40,245 nt of DNA from Acidobacteriota bacterium (GTDB lineage: Bacteria > Acidobacteriota > Thermoanaerobaculia > Gp7-AA8 > JAHWKK01): assembly GCA_019347945.1 (NCBI GenBank), contig JAHWKK010000002.1:221316-261560 (forward strand). Reading direction: 5' to 3'. Below are positions 16,469-24,778 of the stretch, piece by piece (within the stretch, counting starts at the first letter, position 1; every line of letters begins with the position of its first letter). The notes under the pieces are model-generated. The model was given only the letters and a program-made list of their open reading frames with translations, did not search any database and was not told the origin of the DNA. A program made the position numbers and the translations under genes.

Positions 16469-18419
16469 CGGCGATCCAGTCGGCCGTTACCTCGCCGCTC
16501 AGAACCTCGATCTCGACGGCCGATCCGGCGGAGCGAGCAACCGGAAGCTCGGCGCGCAGCCACCCGGACGGAGGCGTCGGCCGCAGCCGGAAGGGCGCCC
16601 CATTGACCCGGATCACGGCGCTCCCCTCGCTCTGATACCGGAGAATCGCTTCGTCGCCTCGAAGCCGGAAGCGCGCGCGATCGCCGGGACGCAGCTTCCA
16701 CCCTCCATCGAAGCGAAACCGGGCAACCGTCCACCGCGGAGGGTGGAGCTCCCCCCCTTCATGGATCACGTGCGCATCTTCCAGATGAACGATCGCTCCC
16801 GGTGAGGATCCCAGGGCTACACCACAAGCGAGCGCGATTGCCAGCCCCGAGATCACGACTCTCGGGTCGATCGAACCGCCACGACGCAACATCAGAGCGA
16901 AAGCCGCGAGAAACGCGATTGCAATGGCCGTCCAGACGATTGCCGCTGCATTCGGGCGAATGAGACTCGGGAGAATCCTCGAAAAGTCACTGCCCCACGT
17001 CATCGACAGCCACTCGCCGAGAACGCTCTCTCCATTGGCGATGTTAAAGAGCCTCCCCGGGAAGGCGATGCCGTGAACGACGAGCCCTGCGGACCCGATC
17101 GCAGCGATCAGGATGATCCATCGCGGAATCGCGACCCAAAGGCGAGCAATCCCCAGAGCGAGGAGCGGAGCGAAAATCACCACATATCTCAGCGGAGGAG
17201 ACCATCCCCCATGCCACTCCGCCCTTGGAACGAGGAGCACGAGATAGGGAACAAGGGCGAGTAATCCCAGCCGGACAACCGGCGGCGAAACGGCCGCGAA
17301 CACGCAAACCAGCCCGACAAACATGAACGGACTCTGGAAGAGAAAACCGGCTCGTGCATCCACAAGGAGACCGGTCGTGCCCCTGATATAGTTCAGCGGG
17401 CCACCCGGCACGATCTCCGACAGAGTGTGAATACCCAGTGCACTCCCCTGTGCAACCGTCATGACGAGCATCGGCACGGTGACGATCAGCACGAACCCTC
17501 CGATGAGCGCCCATCGAACGCGGCTCGCCAGCCCTCCGATCCTCTCGCGATCCCTCCAGAGCGTCAACAGGATGAGAGTGACCACGACCGGCAGAAATCT
17601 CAGCTTGAAAAGCGCGGTGAGGAGACTCCATCCGAACAGAGCGGCCCAGTGCCGCCTGCTCGCAGCCCTCAGACTCTGCACAAAACAGAACGCCGCCGGC
17701 ACCTCGGGCCAGATCCGAGTCGAGTAGAAGACGACCGGTGGTGCGAAGCTGAGAAAGATCCAGCAGCGCTGAAGCGTCACGGTCCCGATTCCGGTCTCGG
17801 CGCCAAGCCGAAACCACGCCCAGGCGAGAAGCCCAGCGAAAATCGCGATCGTTGCAGCGGCGCCGCCAACACCCGCAATCGATACACCCGGAAGGATGAA
17901 AAGCGGCAGAAGCGGACCGTGCCGGCTGTAGAGCTCGCCGCTCGGACCCACCGGATCACCGAGTTGCGGGCCCAGATCCGTCCGACCAATGGCCGAGACC
18001 TCCGGATTGGCATATTGATTCGCCAGGTCGAGGTCACCGTCATGAAGGATCGACTCGGCGATCAGCACGTAGTAGGACTCGTCACCGTCGGTCGATACCG
18101 CACCGAGCTGAGCAGGTATCAATGCCGCACAGAAAAGGCTCGTCACGGTCCCCGCTCTGACGGGAGTGAGCCAATCGTGACCATTCCAAACTGCCAGGCC
18201 GATCAGCACCACCCTGGAGACCACCCACGCGCCAGTCAGGAGCCTCCAGCTCGAAGGGAAGGATCCCAACGCCATCGCCACGGTGGCTGCAATCAGAAAG
18301 AGCGAAGTCATGACCGCGTCCGTCACGAACAGTCGCATTCGATTCTCACTCGGAGATTTCACCGAGACGATTCCCGCGACAAGGGCCGTGAGGACGATCG
18401 TTGCCAGTTCGGGAGTCAC
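16461..18419 (-). CDS. Polytopic membrane protein, GT-C-like, with C-terminal beta domain
   Basis: A 652-residue integral membrane protein with about 12 hydrophobic segments. A large first periplasmic loop carries STDGDESYYVLIAESILHDG (acidic residues D111, D113, E114) and SRHGPLLPLFILPG, both typical of GT-C lipid-linked sugar transferases of the PMT/ArnT kind. The last 110 or so residues are a soluble, beta-strand-rich module (WTVARFRFDGGWKLRPGDRA onward) that could be a carbohydrate-binding-like domain. The start is GTG at 18419, in a GTGA overlap with the stop of the upstream gene. Between another membrane protein and a GT2 enzyme, it probably builds or decorates an envelope glycan (inference). 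Confidence 0.75.
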   Translation of the reverse strand: MTPELATIVLTALVAGIVSVKSPSENRMRLFVTDAVMTSLFLIAATVAMALGSFPSSWRLLTGAWVVSRVVLIGLAVWNGHDWLTPVRAGTVTSLFCAALIPAQLGAVSTDGDESYYVLIAESILHDGDLDLANQYANPEVSAIGRTDLGPQLGDPVGPSGELYSRHGPLLPLFILPGVSIAGVGGAAATIAIFAGLLAWAWFRLGAETGIGTVTLQRCWIFLSFAPPVVFYSTRIWPEVPAAFCFVQSLRAASRRHWAALFGWSLLTALFKLRFLPVVVTLILLTLWRDRERIGGLASRVRWALIGGFVLIVTVPMLVMTVAQGSALGIHTLSEIVPGGPLNYIRGTTGLLVDARAGFLFQSPFMFVGLVCVFAAVSPPVVRLGLLALVPYLVLLVPRAEWHGGWSPPLRYVVIFAPLLALGIARLWVAIPRWIILIAAIGSAGLVVHGIAFPGRLFNIANGESVLGEWLSMTWGSDFSRILPSLIRPNAAAIVWTAIAIAFLAAFALMLRRGGSIDPRVVISGLAIALACGVALGSSPGAIVHLEDAHVIHEGGELHPPRWTVARFRFDGGWKLRPGDRARFRLRGDEAILRYQSEGSAVIRVNGAPFRLRPTPPSGWLRAELPVARSAGSAVEIEVLSGEVTADWIAGD

Positions 18420-20008
18420 TCGAATCTCACCCCTTCGATGATCAATCCTTCATCGGGATCGAGCTCGGAAGACGCCCCGATTGAAACGAGCTTCACCGCA
18501 CCCGCTCCTCTCAGAATCATTCTGCCCGTACCCCGCCGGAACGCGTCGATTCCCCAGCCGGTCACGGGCCCGGAGGCAATCCGGGGCGGGACATTGAGAG
18601 TCCGGTACCAGGCAGTGCTCCGGAACGCGCCCCAGTCGGCGACGTCACCGATCGCAACCTCATGGCGAACGACGCCGCCATCCTCTCCCACCACGTCGAT
18701 ACTCCCCAGCGCCGTCCCCGCCGGGCGATCGCTCGCATTCTCCGCCGAAAGTTCGACGATTACCCGGTCCGCGCCCGCTTCCCCGCTGATGAAGCTGAGG
18801 CGCTCGCCTGCGCGGAGCGTCGCGAACGAGCTCCCGCCCGCGTAATGCGAGGAACCGAGCAGAAAAAGACCGGCACCGAGGATCACCGGGATCGCCACCG
18901 CGGAGAGCCTGCCGAAGAGGGGAGCGTACAGAATGGCGGCCGTCGCCAGCGTGATTGCCGTCGAGGAGTTGAACGGGAACCCGGCCATCACGGCTCCGCT
19001 CCAGGGAAACAGCGAAACAGCGATCGCCGCCAGGACGACCAGCGGAAGAGACGTGCTCTCCTCGCCGTGATCTCGCACTGCCGCCGTGCCGCCCGCGGCC
19101 AGGGCTCCGCCTAGGATCACGCTTGCCAGCGCAACCGATGGGCGGCTGATCAGAGCGATCCCGACTCCGGCGGCAAGCGGAATCCATAACGTCAGCTTCC
19201 GCGTCCGAATGGTGCCGGCGACGAACGGGAGCAGCGTCCACCACCCCGAGGCGAGAGAAGCCAGAGGGCTGAGCAGTACGATCGGGGCTCCCGTGAACGC
19301 GGGTCGTCTCCCGGCCCCCGCTCTCACCCCGAGAACGAGGACGGCCGCGAGGAGCGCAGCCCACAATCCGATCACGATGCCTGCGGCGAGCGCGGCGATC
19401 TCGATCACGACTCGGCGGCGCCCGCTCTGACGGATCCCGAACATCAGCAGGGCCGCGAACAGCGGAATGAGGCTCGCCCGCAACGGAAAGGCCGGCGTGA
19501 CGGCGGCCAGCAGGAGGGCGAATGCGACTCCCTCTCGTGGGGCGAGGAGTCTTCCCCGGTCATGGGGCCAGGCCAGGACGAACCCAGCCGCCCCCGCCAA
19601 AACGACCAATCCAGAAACCACATCCGCAACACCCGCGGCGCCGAGCAGACGAAAGGGTGCCATTCCGGTAGCGACGAGCACAGCAGTCTCGACTCGATGA
19701 TCGCTCACAATGACCAGCCAGAGGATCATTGCGCTCCAGGCGCCGCCGACGATCAGCGCGCGCACCGTGTCGTCGCCCGCGATGATCCACGCACCGAGCG
19801 CCAGGAGCGAAAGAGCACCGGTGACCGGGAAGGAAAGCCGCCGCGAGCCAAAAACTCCCACCACCAGAATGAGGAGTGGCAGCAGCAGATCTACAGGAGT
19901 CGTCCCGGCGCGGCTCCGCACGACGACCAACGCTGCCGCGGCGATGACGCCCGCAGTCGCGAGATTGGCCGAAAGAATCGGGTGGCCTGTGGTCGCATCC
20001 GCGCTCAC
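18416..20008 (-). CDS. Polytopic membrane protein of unknown function with C-terminal beta domain
   Basis: A 530-residue protein with about 13 Ala/Leu/Val-rich membrane segments up to residue 400, followed by about 130 soluble residues rich in beta strands (RVIVELSAENASDRPAG, DWGAFRSTAWYRTLNVPPR). I do not recognise the family. The overall plan, many membrane helices then a beta module, mirrors the downstream 652-residue protein, so both may work on the same extracytoplasmic glycan, for example as a polymerase, flippase or transferase. The start is GTG at 20008, overlapping the stop codon of dapF by 4 bases (GTGA); the alternative is a downstream start within the first 20 codons. Function is not assigned. 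Confidence 0.7.
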   Translation of the reverse strand: MSADATTGHPILSANLATAGVIAAAALVVVRSRAGTTPVDLLLPLLILVVGVFGSRRLSFPVTGALSLLALGAWIIAGDDTVRALIVGGAWSAMILWLVIVSDHRVETAVLVATGMAPFRLLGAAGVADVVSGLVVLAGAAGFVLAWPHDRGRLLAPREGVAFALLLAAVTPAFPLRASLIPLFAALLMFGIRQSGRRRVVIEIAALAAGIVIGLWAALLAAVLVLGVRAGAGRRPAFTGAPIVLLSPLASLASGWWTLLPFVAGTIRTRKLTLWIPLAAGVGIALISRPSVALASVILGGALAAGGTAAVRDHGEESTSLPLVVLAAIAVSLFPWSGAVMAGFPFNSSTAITLATAAILYAPLFGRLSAVAIPVILGAGLFLLGSSHYAGGSSFATLRAGERLSFISGEAGADRVIVELSAENASDRPAGTALGSIDVVGEDGGVVRHEVAIGDVADWGAFRSTAWYRTLNVPPRIASGPVTGWGIDAFRRGTGRMILRGAGAVKLVSIGASSELDPDEGLIIEGVRFE

Positions 20009-20892
20009 GAGACTTCGGGGTCGCGTAGGCCGGGGTGCCGCACCCAGTGCGGATCGAATCCCGCAATCGTTTCTCTCGTCATCGTTCCTTCGTACACCAC
20101 CCGCGCGTCGCCGATGAGCGTCAGCTTCGAGATTCCGTCGCTTCCGATCTCGAACGCAGCCTCGTAATCGATGCCGCTGCGCGTCCGCACTGTCAGCGGC
20201 GAGCTCACACGGCCAGTCAACGCCGAGGCTGCAACACCGGCAAGCACACCCGACCCGCAGGAGAGTGTTTCCCCCTCGACTCCTCTTTCGAAAGTACGGA
20301 TGTCGATCCGGTCCCGTCCGTGGACCTGAACGAAGTTCGCGTTCGCGCCGTCCGGAGCGAGGTCGGGATGCTGGCGGATACTCCGTCCACGGCCCGCGAC
20401 GTCGACTTCCCAGATCCCGTCGACGAACTCGACGAAATGCGGAACGCCGAGGATCATCGTGACTCCGGTTGCGAATCCGTCATCGCCGAGGTCGAGTCGC
20501 CGGTCGAGCCGGGCGGCCTCCGGACCCGCGACTTCGAGTTTGACCCGGTCGTCGTCGAGAAGCGTGGCGCTGACCACTCCGCAATCTGCCTCGATCGTCA
20601 TTTTCCGACTGGCAAGACCTTCCAGCACGGCGAACCGTGCAGCGCACCGGGTCCCGTTCGCGCAGAAATCAGCTCTCGAGCCGTCGGAATTGAAATAGAT
20701 CATTCGAACATCGGCCGTTTCCGATTCGGTACTGAGGACGATCAAACCGTCTGCGCCGATCCCGAGTCCCCGAATGCATGCTCTAGCCGCGAGATCCCCG
20801 AGATCGCTGATCTTCTGCTTGCGGCCGTCCAGCATGATGAAGTCATTGCCTCCACCGGCCATCTTGACGAATTTCGAGCGCGTCAGATCCAT
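20005..20892 (-). CDS. dapF: Diaminopimelate epimerase
   Basis: A 295-residue cofactor-independent racemase that converts LL- to meso-diaminopimelate for lysine and peptidoglycan. Both catalytic cysteines are present: C77 in NSDGSRADFCANGTRC and C212 in FERGVEGETLSCGSG. The usual GNDF (KMAGGGNDFIMLDG), GVPHFVEF and NANFVQV segments are also there. The first cysteine motif reads CANGTR instead of the common CGNGxR. ATG 20892 is chosen because it gives the standard N-terminus (MDLTRSKFVKMAGGGNDF); the frame stays open for another 36 codons upstream without family similarity. It is the first gene of a four-gene operon whose other members are membrane and glycosyltransferase proteins. Confidence 0.92.
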   Translation of the reverse strand: MDLTRSKFVKMAGGGNDFIMLDGRKQKISDLGDLAARACIRGLGIGADGLIVLSTESETADVRMIYFNSDGSRADFCANGTRCAARFAVLEGLASRKMTIEADCGVVSATLLDDDRVKLEVAGPEAARLDRRLDLGDDGFATGVTMILGVPHFVEFVDGIWEVDVAGRGRSIRQHPDLAPDGANANFVQVHGRDRIDIRTFERGVEGETLSCGSGVLAGVAASALTGRVSSPLTVRTRSGIDYEAAFEIGSDGISKLTLIGDARVVYEGTMTRETIAGFDPHWVRHPGLRDPEVS

Positions 20893-21035
20893 GAGATCGA
20901 AGGTGAGCGCTGAAATAATCACCCCCGCGCTCGTGCTACAGCATAGCGTCTCGACACCTGCGCGGGCGCAACTTTTCGCCCGCCCGGGCGTCGAAGTCAT
21001 GGACGTCCCGAAAAGGGCCGCACGGTCTGAATCCT

Positions 21036-22712
21036 ATGAAACCAATACTCACACTGGCACTCCTCCTCTCTGCCGGCGCCGCTCAGGCGCAGCAAACACC
21101 CCCAGCCGACGACCAGACTCCCCTGATGGAGACGATCGACATCCGGGTCATCAACGTTGATGCCGTCGTGACCGACCGCAAGGGAAATCCCGTAACAGGC
21201 CTCACGAGGGACGATTTCGAGATTTACGAGAATGGCCAGCCCCAGAGGATCACCAACTTCTACGAGGTGAACCTCGAAGAGCGCGATGCAACCGTTGATG
21301 CTCAGGGCACATCGACGACGAGTGCTGAAGCACCCGCCAGCCTGCCGGAGAGAGAAACACGACGGAAGATCGTATTTTTCGTCGACAACCTCTCCCTTTC
21401 TCCATTCAACCGGAACCGCGTATTCGAGGCGATGCAGGACTTCGTGGATGAAGTCATGCGGCCCGGCGACGAGGGAATGGTGGCGGCATGGAACCGGAGC
21501 ATGAAAGTCCGGGTCCCGTTTACCCAGGACACCCAGCAGATCAAGCTCGAGCTCGAGGCGATGAAAGGCGAAAGCGGTCTCGGAGTTCACTACCAGAGTG
21601 AGAAGCGTCAGATCGAAAACCGAATCAGAGAAGCGATGTCGGTGCAGGACGCGATCGTCGAGGCTCGCAGCTGGGCGATGTCGGTCGAGCACGATCTGCG
21701 GACGACCGTCGGAGCGGTCAACAGCCTCCTCGAGACACTCGGAGGAGTCGACGGCAAGAAGATCATGGTCATGACCACGGAGGGCTTCTATATGTCACCC
21801 GGCCGGGAAGCGTTCGCGTTCATCGATGAGATGAAGCGTGAAAAGCCGGAGTGGGGCGCCTACGGTTCCTCCGGCATGTTCGAAGGGATGGGATTCAACG
21901 CCAGCCACGAGATCCGATCTCTCGCGACGACCGCGAACGCCAACGACGTGACCCTGTACACCGTTCACGCGGCCGGCCTCGTAGGGATGTCGTCATCCTC
22001 GGCCGAGAACATGCACGCGCGCTCGGTGACCGTCGATACGGTCGCTCTGACCAACAGCACCGAGTCCCTTCAGTTTCTCGCCGAGATGACCGGAGGCGTC
22101 GCGACAGTCGGAACCAACAACTTCAGACGCGGGTTCGACACCATCAAGAGCGACCTCAGCTCGTATTACTCGCTCGGCTACCGCTCGACCACGCAGCGGA
22201 TCGACCGCCAGCGCAATCTGGAAGTCCGAATGAAGGACCGCAACCTGCGCGTGCGTGCAAGAAGAACCTTCATCGAAAAATCGATCGAGACGGAGATGCG
22301 CGACAAGGTCCTCGCTAAAGTTTTCTATTCGAGCGACGAGAACGATCTCGGCATCGTGCTTCGAACGGGCAAGCCCAGCCGATCGAGCGCCGAGATCTAC
22401 ACCGTTCCGCTCGAAGTGATGATCCCGATCGACAAGCTTACGATGCTCCCGGCCGGCGATACCCACCGCGGCAGCTTCACACTCTGGCTGGTCGTCGCGG
22501 ACGATCGTGGCGACACCTCGGATGTCGTGACCCAGCAACACTCCGTCGTTCTCACCGATGAACAGCTCGAGAGCCTCAAAGGAAAGTACTACACGTATGC
22601 CGTCGACCTTCGAATGCGGAAAGGCCGTCACGTGATTTCTGCCGGTGTGCTCGACGGGCTCACCAAATCGACGGGGTTTCGCCAGCAGCCCGTATACGCA
22701 ACCAGCCGCTAG
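21036..22712 (+). CDS. Secreted VWFA-related domain protein (Acidobacteria-type)
   Basis: A 558-residue exported protein. A signal peptide covers residues 1-18 (MKPILTLALLLSAGAAQA). Residues about 35-78 form the characteristic opening module (VINVDAVVTDRKGNPVTGL, DDFEIYENGQPQRITNFYEV). From about residue 110 comes a von Willebrand A-like domain (RKIVFFVDNLSLSPFNRNRV) with a long helical insert around 180-235, then SYYSLGYRSTT and a beta-rich C-terminus. This matches the VWFA-related family (TIGR03436) that is strongly expanded in Acidobacteria; the MIDAS is atypical (DNLSLS). Molecular role unknown, probably protein-protein contacts outside the cytoplasm. The next gene, truA, begins about 15 bases after its stop. 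Confidence 0.88.
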   Translation: MKPILTLALLLSAGAAQAQQTPPADDQTPLMETIDIRVINVDAVVTDRKGNPVTGLTRDDFEIYENGQPQRITNFYEVNLEERDATVDAQGTSTTSAEAPASLPERETRRKIVFFVDNLSLSPFNRNRVFEAMQDFVDEVMRPGDEGMVAAWNRSMKVRVPFTQDTQQIKLELEAMKGESGLGVHYQSEKRQIENRIREAMSVQDAIVEARSWAMSVEHDLRTTVGAVNSLLETLGGVDGKKIMVMTTEGFYMSPGREAFAFIDEMKREKPEWGAYGSSGMFEGMGFNASHEIRSLATTANANDVTLYTVHAAGLVGMSSSSAENMHARSVTVDTVALTNSTESLQFLAEMTGGVATVGTNNFRRGFDTIKSDLSSYYSLGYRSTTQRIDRQRNLEVRMKDRNLRVRARRTFIEKSIETEMRDKVLAKVFYSSDENDLGIVLRTGKPSRSSAEIYTVPLEVMIPIDKLTMLPAGDTHRGSFTLWLVVADDRGDTSDVVTQQHSVVLTDEQLESLKGKYYTYAVDLRMRKGRHVISAGVLDGLTKSTGFRQQPVYATSR

Positions 22713-22727
22713 CGAATCGTGAGCGAG

Positions 22728-23459
22728 ATGCGCGTACTGCTCTCGATCCAGTACGACGGGTCCGGGTACTCCGGATGGCAGACACAGGAAAACGGCAAAA
22801 CGATCCAGGCTGAGATCGAAAAGGCTCTCGGTCTGATCTGCCGCACCGATGTGCGAGTCACCGGAGCCGGGCGGACCGACGCCGGTGTGCATGCCGCGGA
22901 TCAGAAAGCCCACTGCGACATTCCGGACGGCTTTCCTCTGGACCGCCTCCTCCCCGGGCTCAATGGCGTTCTGCCGAAAGAGATTCGTGTCAGGGCCGCG
23001 GAAAAGAAGGGCGCGGACTTTCACGCGCGATATCACGCAACCGGCAAGACCTACTGCTACAGGATCTGGAACGATCCTGTCGAGGACGTTTTCCTCTCCC
23101 GAACCCACACTCACATCCCCTGGCCGCTCGACGTCGAGCGGATGCGAACGGCGCTGCGAGCCGTCGTCGGAGAGCACGATTTCCGGGCATTCACGGTTGC
23201 GAGCCCGGAAGTATCCACCACCCGCCGGGAGATCTTCGAGGCACGAATCGAACCGACCGGAAGCTCGATCAGGATCACCCTTCACGGCTCGGGTTTCCTC
23301 CGTTTCATGGTCCGGCGAATCGTCGGCAGCCTCATCGAGATCGGTCTCGGCAGGATGGACGCGGCGAAGTTGCAGGCGAGCCTCGAACCGACGTTCGAGC
23401 AGGCCCGGTGGACGGCCGCGCCGGACGGTCTGACCCTCGAGCACGTTCACTACGACTGA
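22728..23459 (+). CDS. truA: tRNA pseudouridine(38-40) synthase
   Basis: A 243-residue TruA. It isomerises uridines 38-40 in the anticodon arm of tRNAs. The N-terminal RVLLSIQYDGSGYSGWQ and the catalytic motif GAGRTDAGVHA (nucleophilic Asp 51) are intact, as are the Y-containing KTYCYRIWN and the late GSGFLRFMVRRIVGSLIEIG segment. Length fits the family. ATG at 22728 gives the standard N-terminus; a GTG three codons upstream at 22719 is also possible, and neither has a strong ribosome-binding site. It is probably cotranscribed with the preceding VWFA gene. Confidence 0.94.
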   Translation: MRVLLSIQYDGSGYSGWQTQENGKTIQAEIEKALGLICRTDVRVTGAGRTDAGVHAADQKAHCDIPDGFPLDRLLPGLNGVLPKEIRVRAAEKKGADFHARYHATGKTYCYRIWNDPVEDVFLSRTHTHIPWPLDVERMRTALRAVVGEHDFRAFTVASPEVSTTRREIFEARIEPTGSSIRITLHGSGFLRFMVRRIVGSLIEIGLGRMDAAKLQASLEPTFEQARWTAAPDGLTLEHVHYD

Positions 23460-23575
23460 AGGATTCACGACTCGCCCGATCGTTTGGCCTCCTGGCTCTC
23501 CGGCGGGTTCCCAGCCTCACACAATTCACTCCGATCCGATGGAATTCGTCTTGCAGCGGGCGTCGCTGGCTAGGC

Positions 23576-24778
23576 ATGACGATCAGTTGCGCCGACTGCG
23601 GAAGCCCGCAGAAGATTCCCCGAGTTCCTCCGGGTGGGACAGCCCGCTGCTTTCGCTGTGACCGAGTCCTGGCGCGAGGGCATCGGGCGGGTGTGACGAT
23701 CCCGCTGGCGTGTGCCGCAGCAGTGCTCGTTCTTTTGCCTGCGAGCGCATTTCTGCCGCTGATGGAGTCGACTTTCAGAAACATCCTCTTCGAGGAGAGC
23801 CGGCTCGTTTCGAGTGTCGGTGTGATCTACACGGAAGTATGGTTTCCGTTCGCGTTCGGCTTTCTCTTCTTCGCCTTCATCTTCCCCGCCGTACGAGCAA
23901 TATTTCAGATACTCGTTCTCGGCTCGGTCCTCGTCGGATTTGTTTTCCGCGAGACCGGACGAATTTTTCGATGGAGCGAGCAACTGAGGACGTGGAGCAT
24001 GGCGGATGTCGTGGTGATCGGAGGCATCATCGCGTATTACCGCGCCGCGGTACCGTCCAGAGTCGAGATCGAGCCTGGCGCCTGGTTGTACATCGGCGTC
24101 GCAGCGTTCGCGTTGCTCGGCGATCTCACGCTGGATCGGCGAAGGGTCTGGAGCTCGATCATGCCGGACCGCGAAGCGTTCTCCAGCGGCGAACCCTCCT
24201 GCGACGTCTGTGAACTGATCGTACCCGGTGCCAGTATCGGCGACCCGTGTCCCCGGTGCGGGGAAAAACTCGGATCCCGCGTCGTGATCCGCTTCGTCAC
24301 CGCCCTCACGGCGGTTGCGGCCGCGATTCCTCTCTGCATTCCATCCTTCTCCACGGCCGTCATGGTCAACAATCGGCTCACGGGCACACTAGAACATACG
24401 GTGCTCGGAACGATCCAGCTGATTGCCGACTACGGAATGTGGACTGCAGCCGTCGTGCTCTTCATCGCCGGTGTAACCGTGCCGCTCGTCGAGCTGGCAG
24501 CTCTCTCCTGGCTGCTCCTTCGCGTCCGTTTTCCAAGCGTGCGCGGCCTGGTACTGCGCACACGCATGCACCGCATGCTTCGACACCTGATGCGCTGGCC
24601 GATGATCATTCCGTTCACCGCTGCGATCGCGGCTCCGATCATCGACTTTCGGGGGGTCGACGACATCATCTCGGGGCCCGGCGCAACCCCCCTGTTCATG
24701 GTCATCACTCTGATGATGCTCGGAATTAGCGTTCTCGAACCAAGGCTCATGTGGAGATCCGCGGGTGAGGCCGAATGA
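23576..24778 (+). CDS. pqiA: PqiA-family inner-membrane protein
   Basis: A 400-residue protein of the paraquat-inducible A family, the inner-membrane partner of an MCE lipid-transport bridge. It has the family's duplicated plan: a zinc ribbon (CADCGSPQ, then CFRC) followed by about four membrane helices, then a second ribbon (CDVC, then CPRCGEKL) and four more helices ending near LEPRLMWR. ATG 23576 is selected because MTISCADCG puts the first ribbon at the N-terminus as usual; the longer open frame upstream is Arg/Ser-rich and not family-like. The stop overlaps the ATG of pqiB by 4 bases. It probably acts in phospholipid trafficking to the outer membrane, implying a diderm envelope. Confidence 0.88.
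   Translation: MTISCADCGSPQKIPRVPPGGTARCFRCDRVLARGHRAGVTIPLACAAAVLVLLPASAFLPLMESTFRNILFEESRLVSSVGVIYTEVWFPFAFGFLFFAFIFPAVRAIFQILVLGSVLVGFVFRETGRIFRWSEQLRTWSMADVVVIGGIIAYYRAAVPSRVEIEPGAWLYIGVAAFALLGDLTLDRRRVWSSIMPDREAFSSGEPSCDVCELIVPGASIGDPCPRCGEKLGSRVVIRFVTALTAVAAAIPLCIPSFSTAVMVNNRLTGTLEHTVLGTIQLIADYGMWTAAVVLFIAGVTVPLVELAALSWLLLRVRFPSVRGLVLRTRMHRMLRHLMRWPMIIPFTAAIAAPIIDFRGVDDIISGPGATPLFMVITLMMLGISVLEPRLMWRSAGEAE

Noticed and set aside
20035-20913. Plus-strand open frame opposite dapF
   Set aside because: dapF on the minus strand has both catalytic cysteine motifs and operon overlaps; the opposite frame has no recognisable family.
23408-23575. N-terminal extension of pqiA into the truA gene
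   Set aside because: The extension is a basic, low-similarity stretch; PqiA proteins begin close to the first zinc ribbon, which fits ATG 23576.
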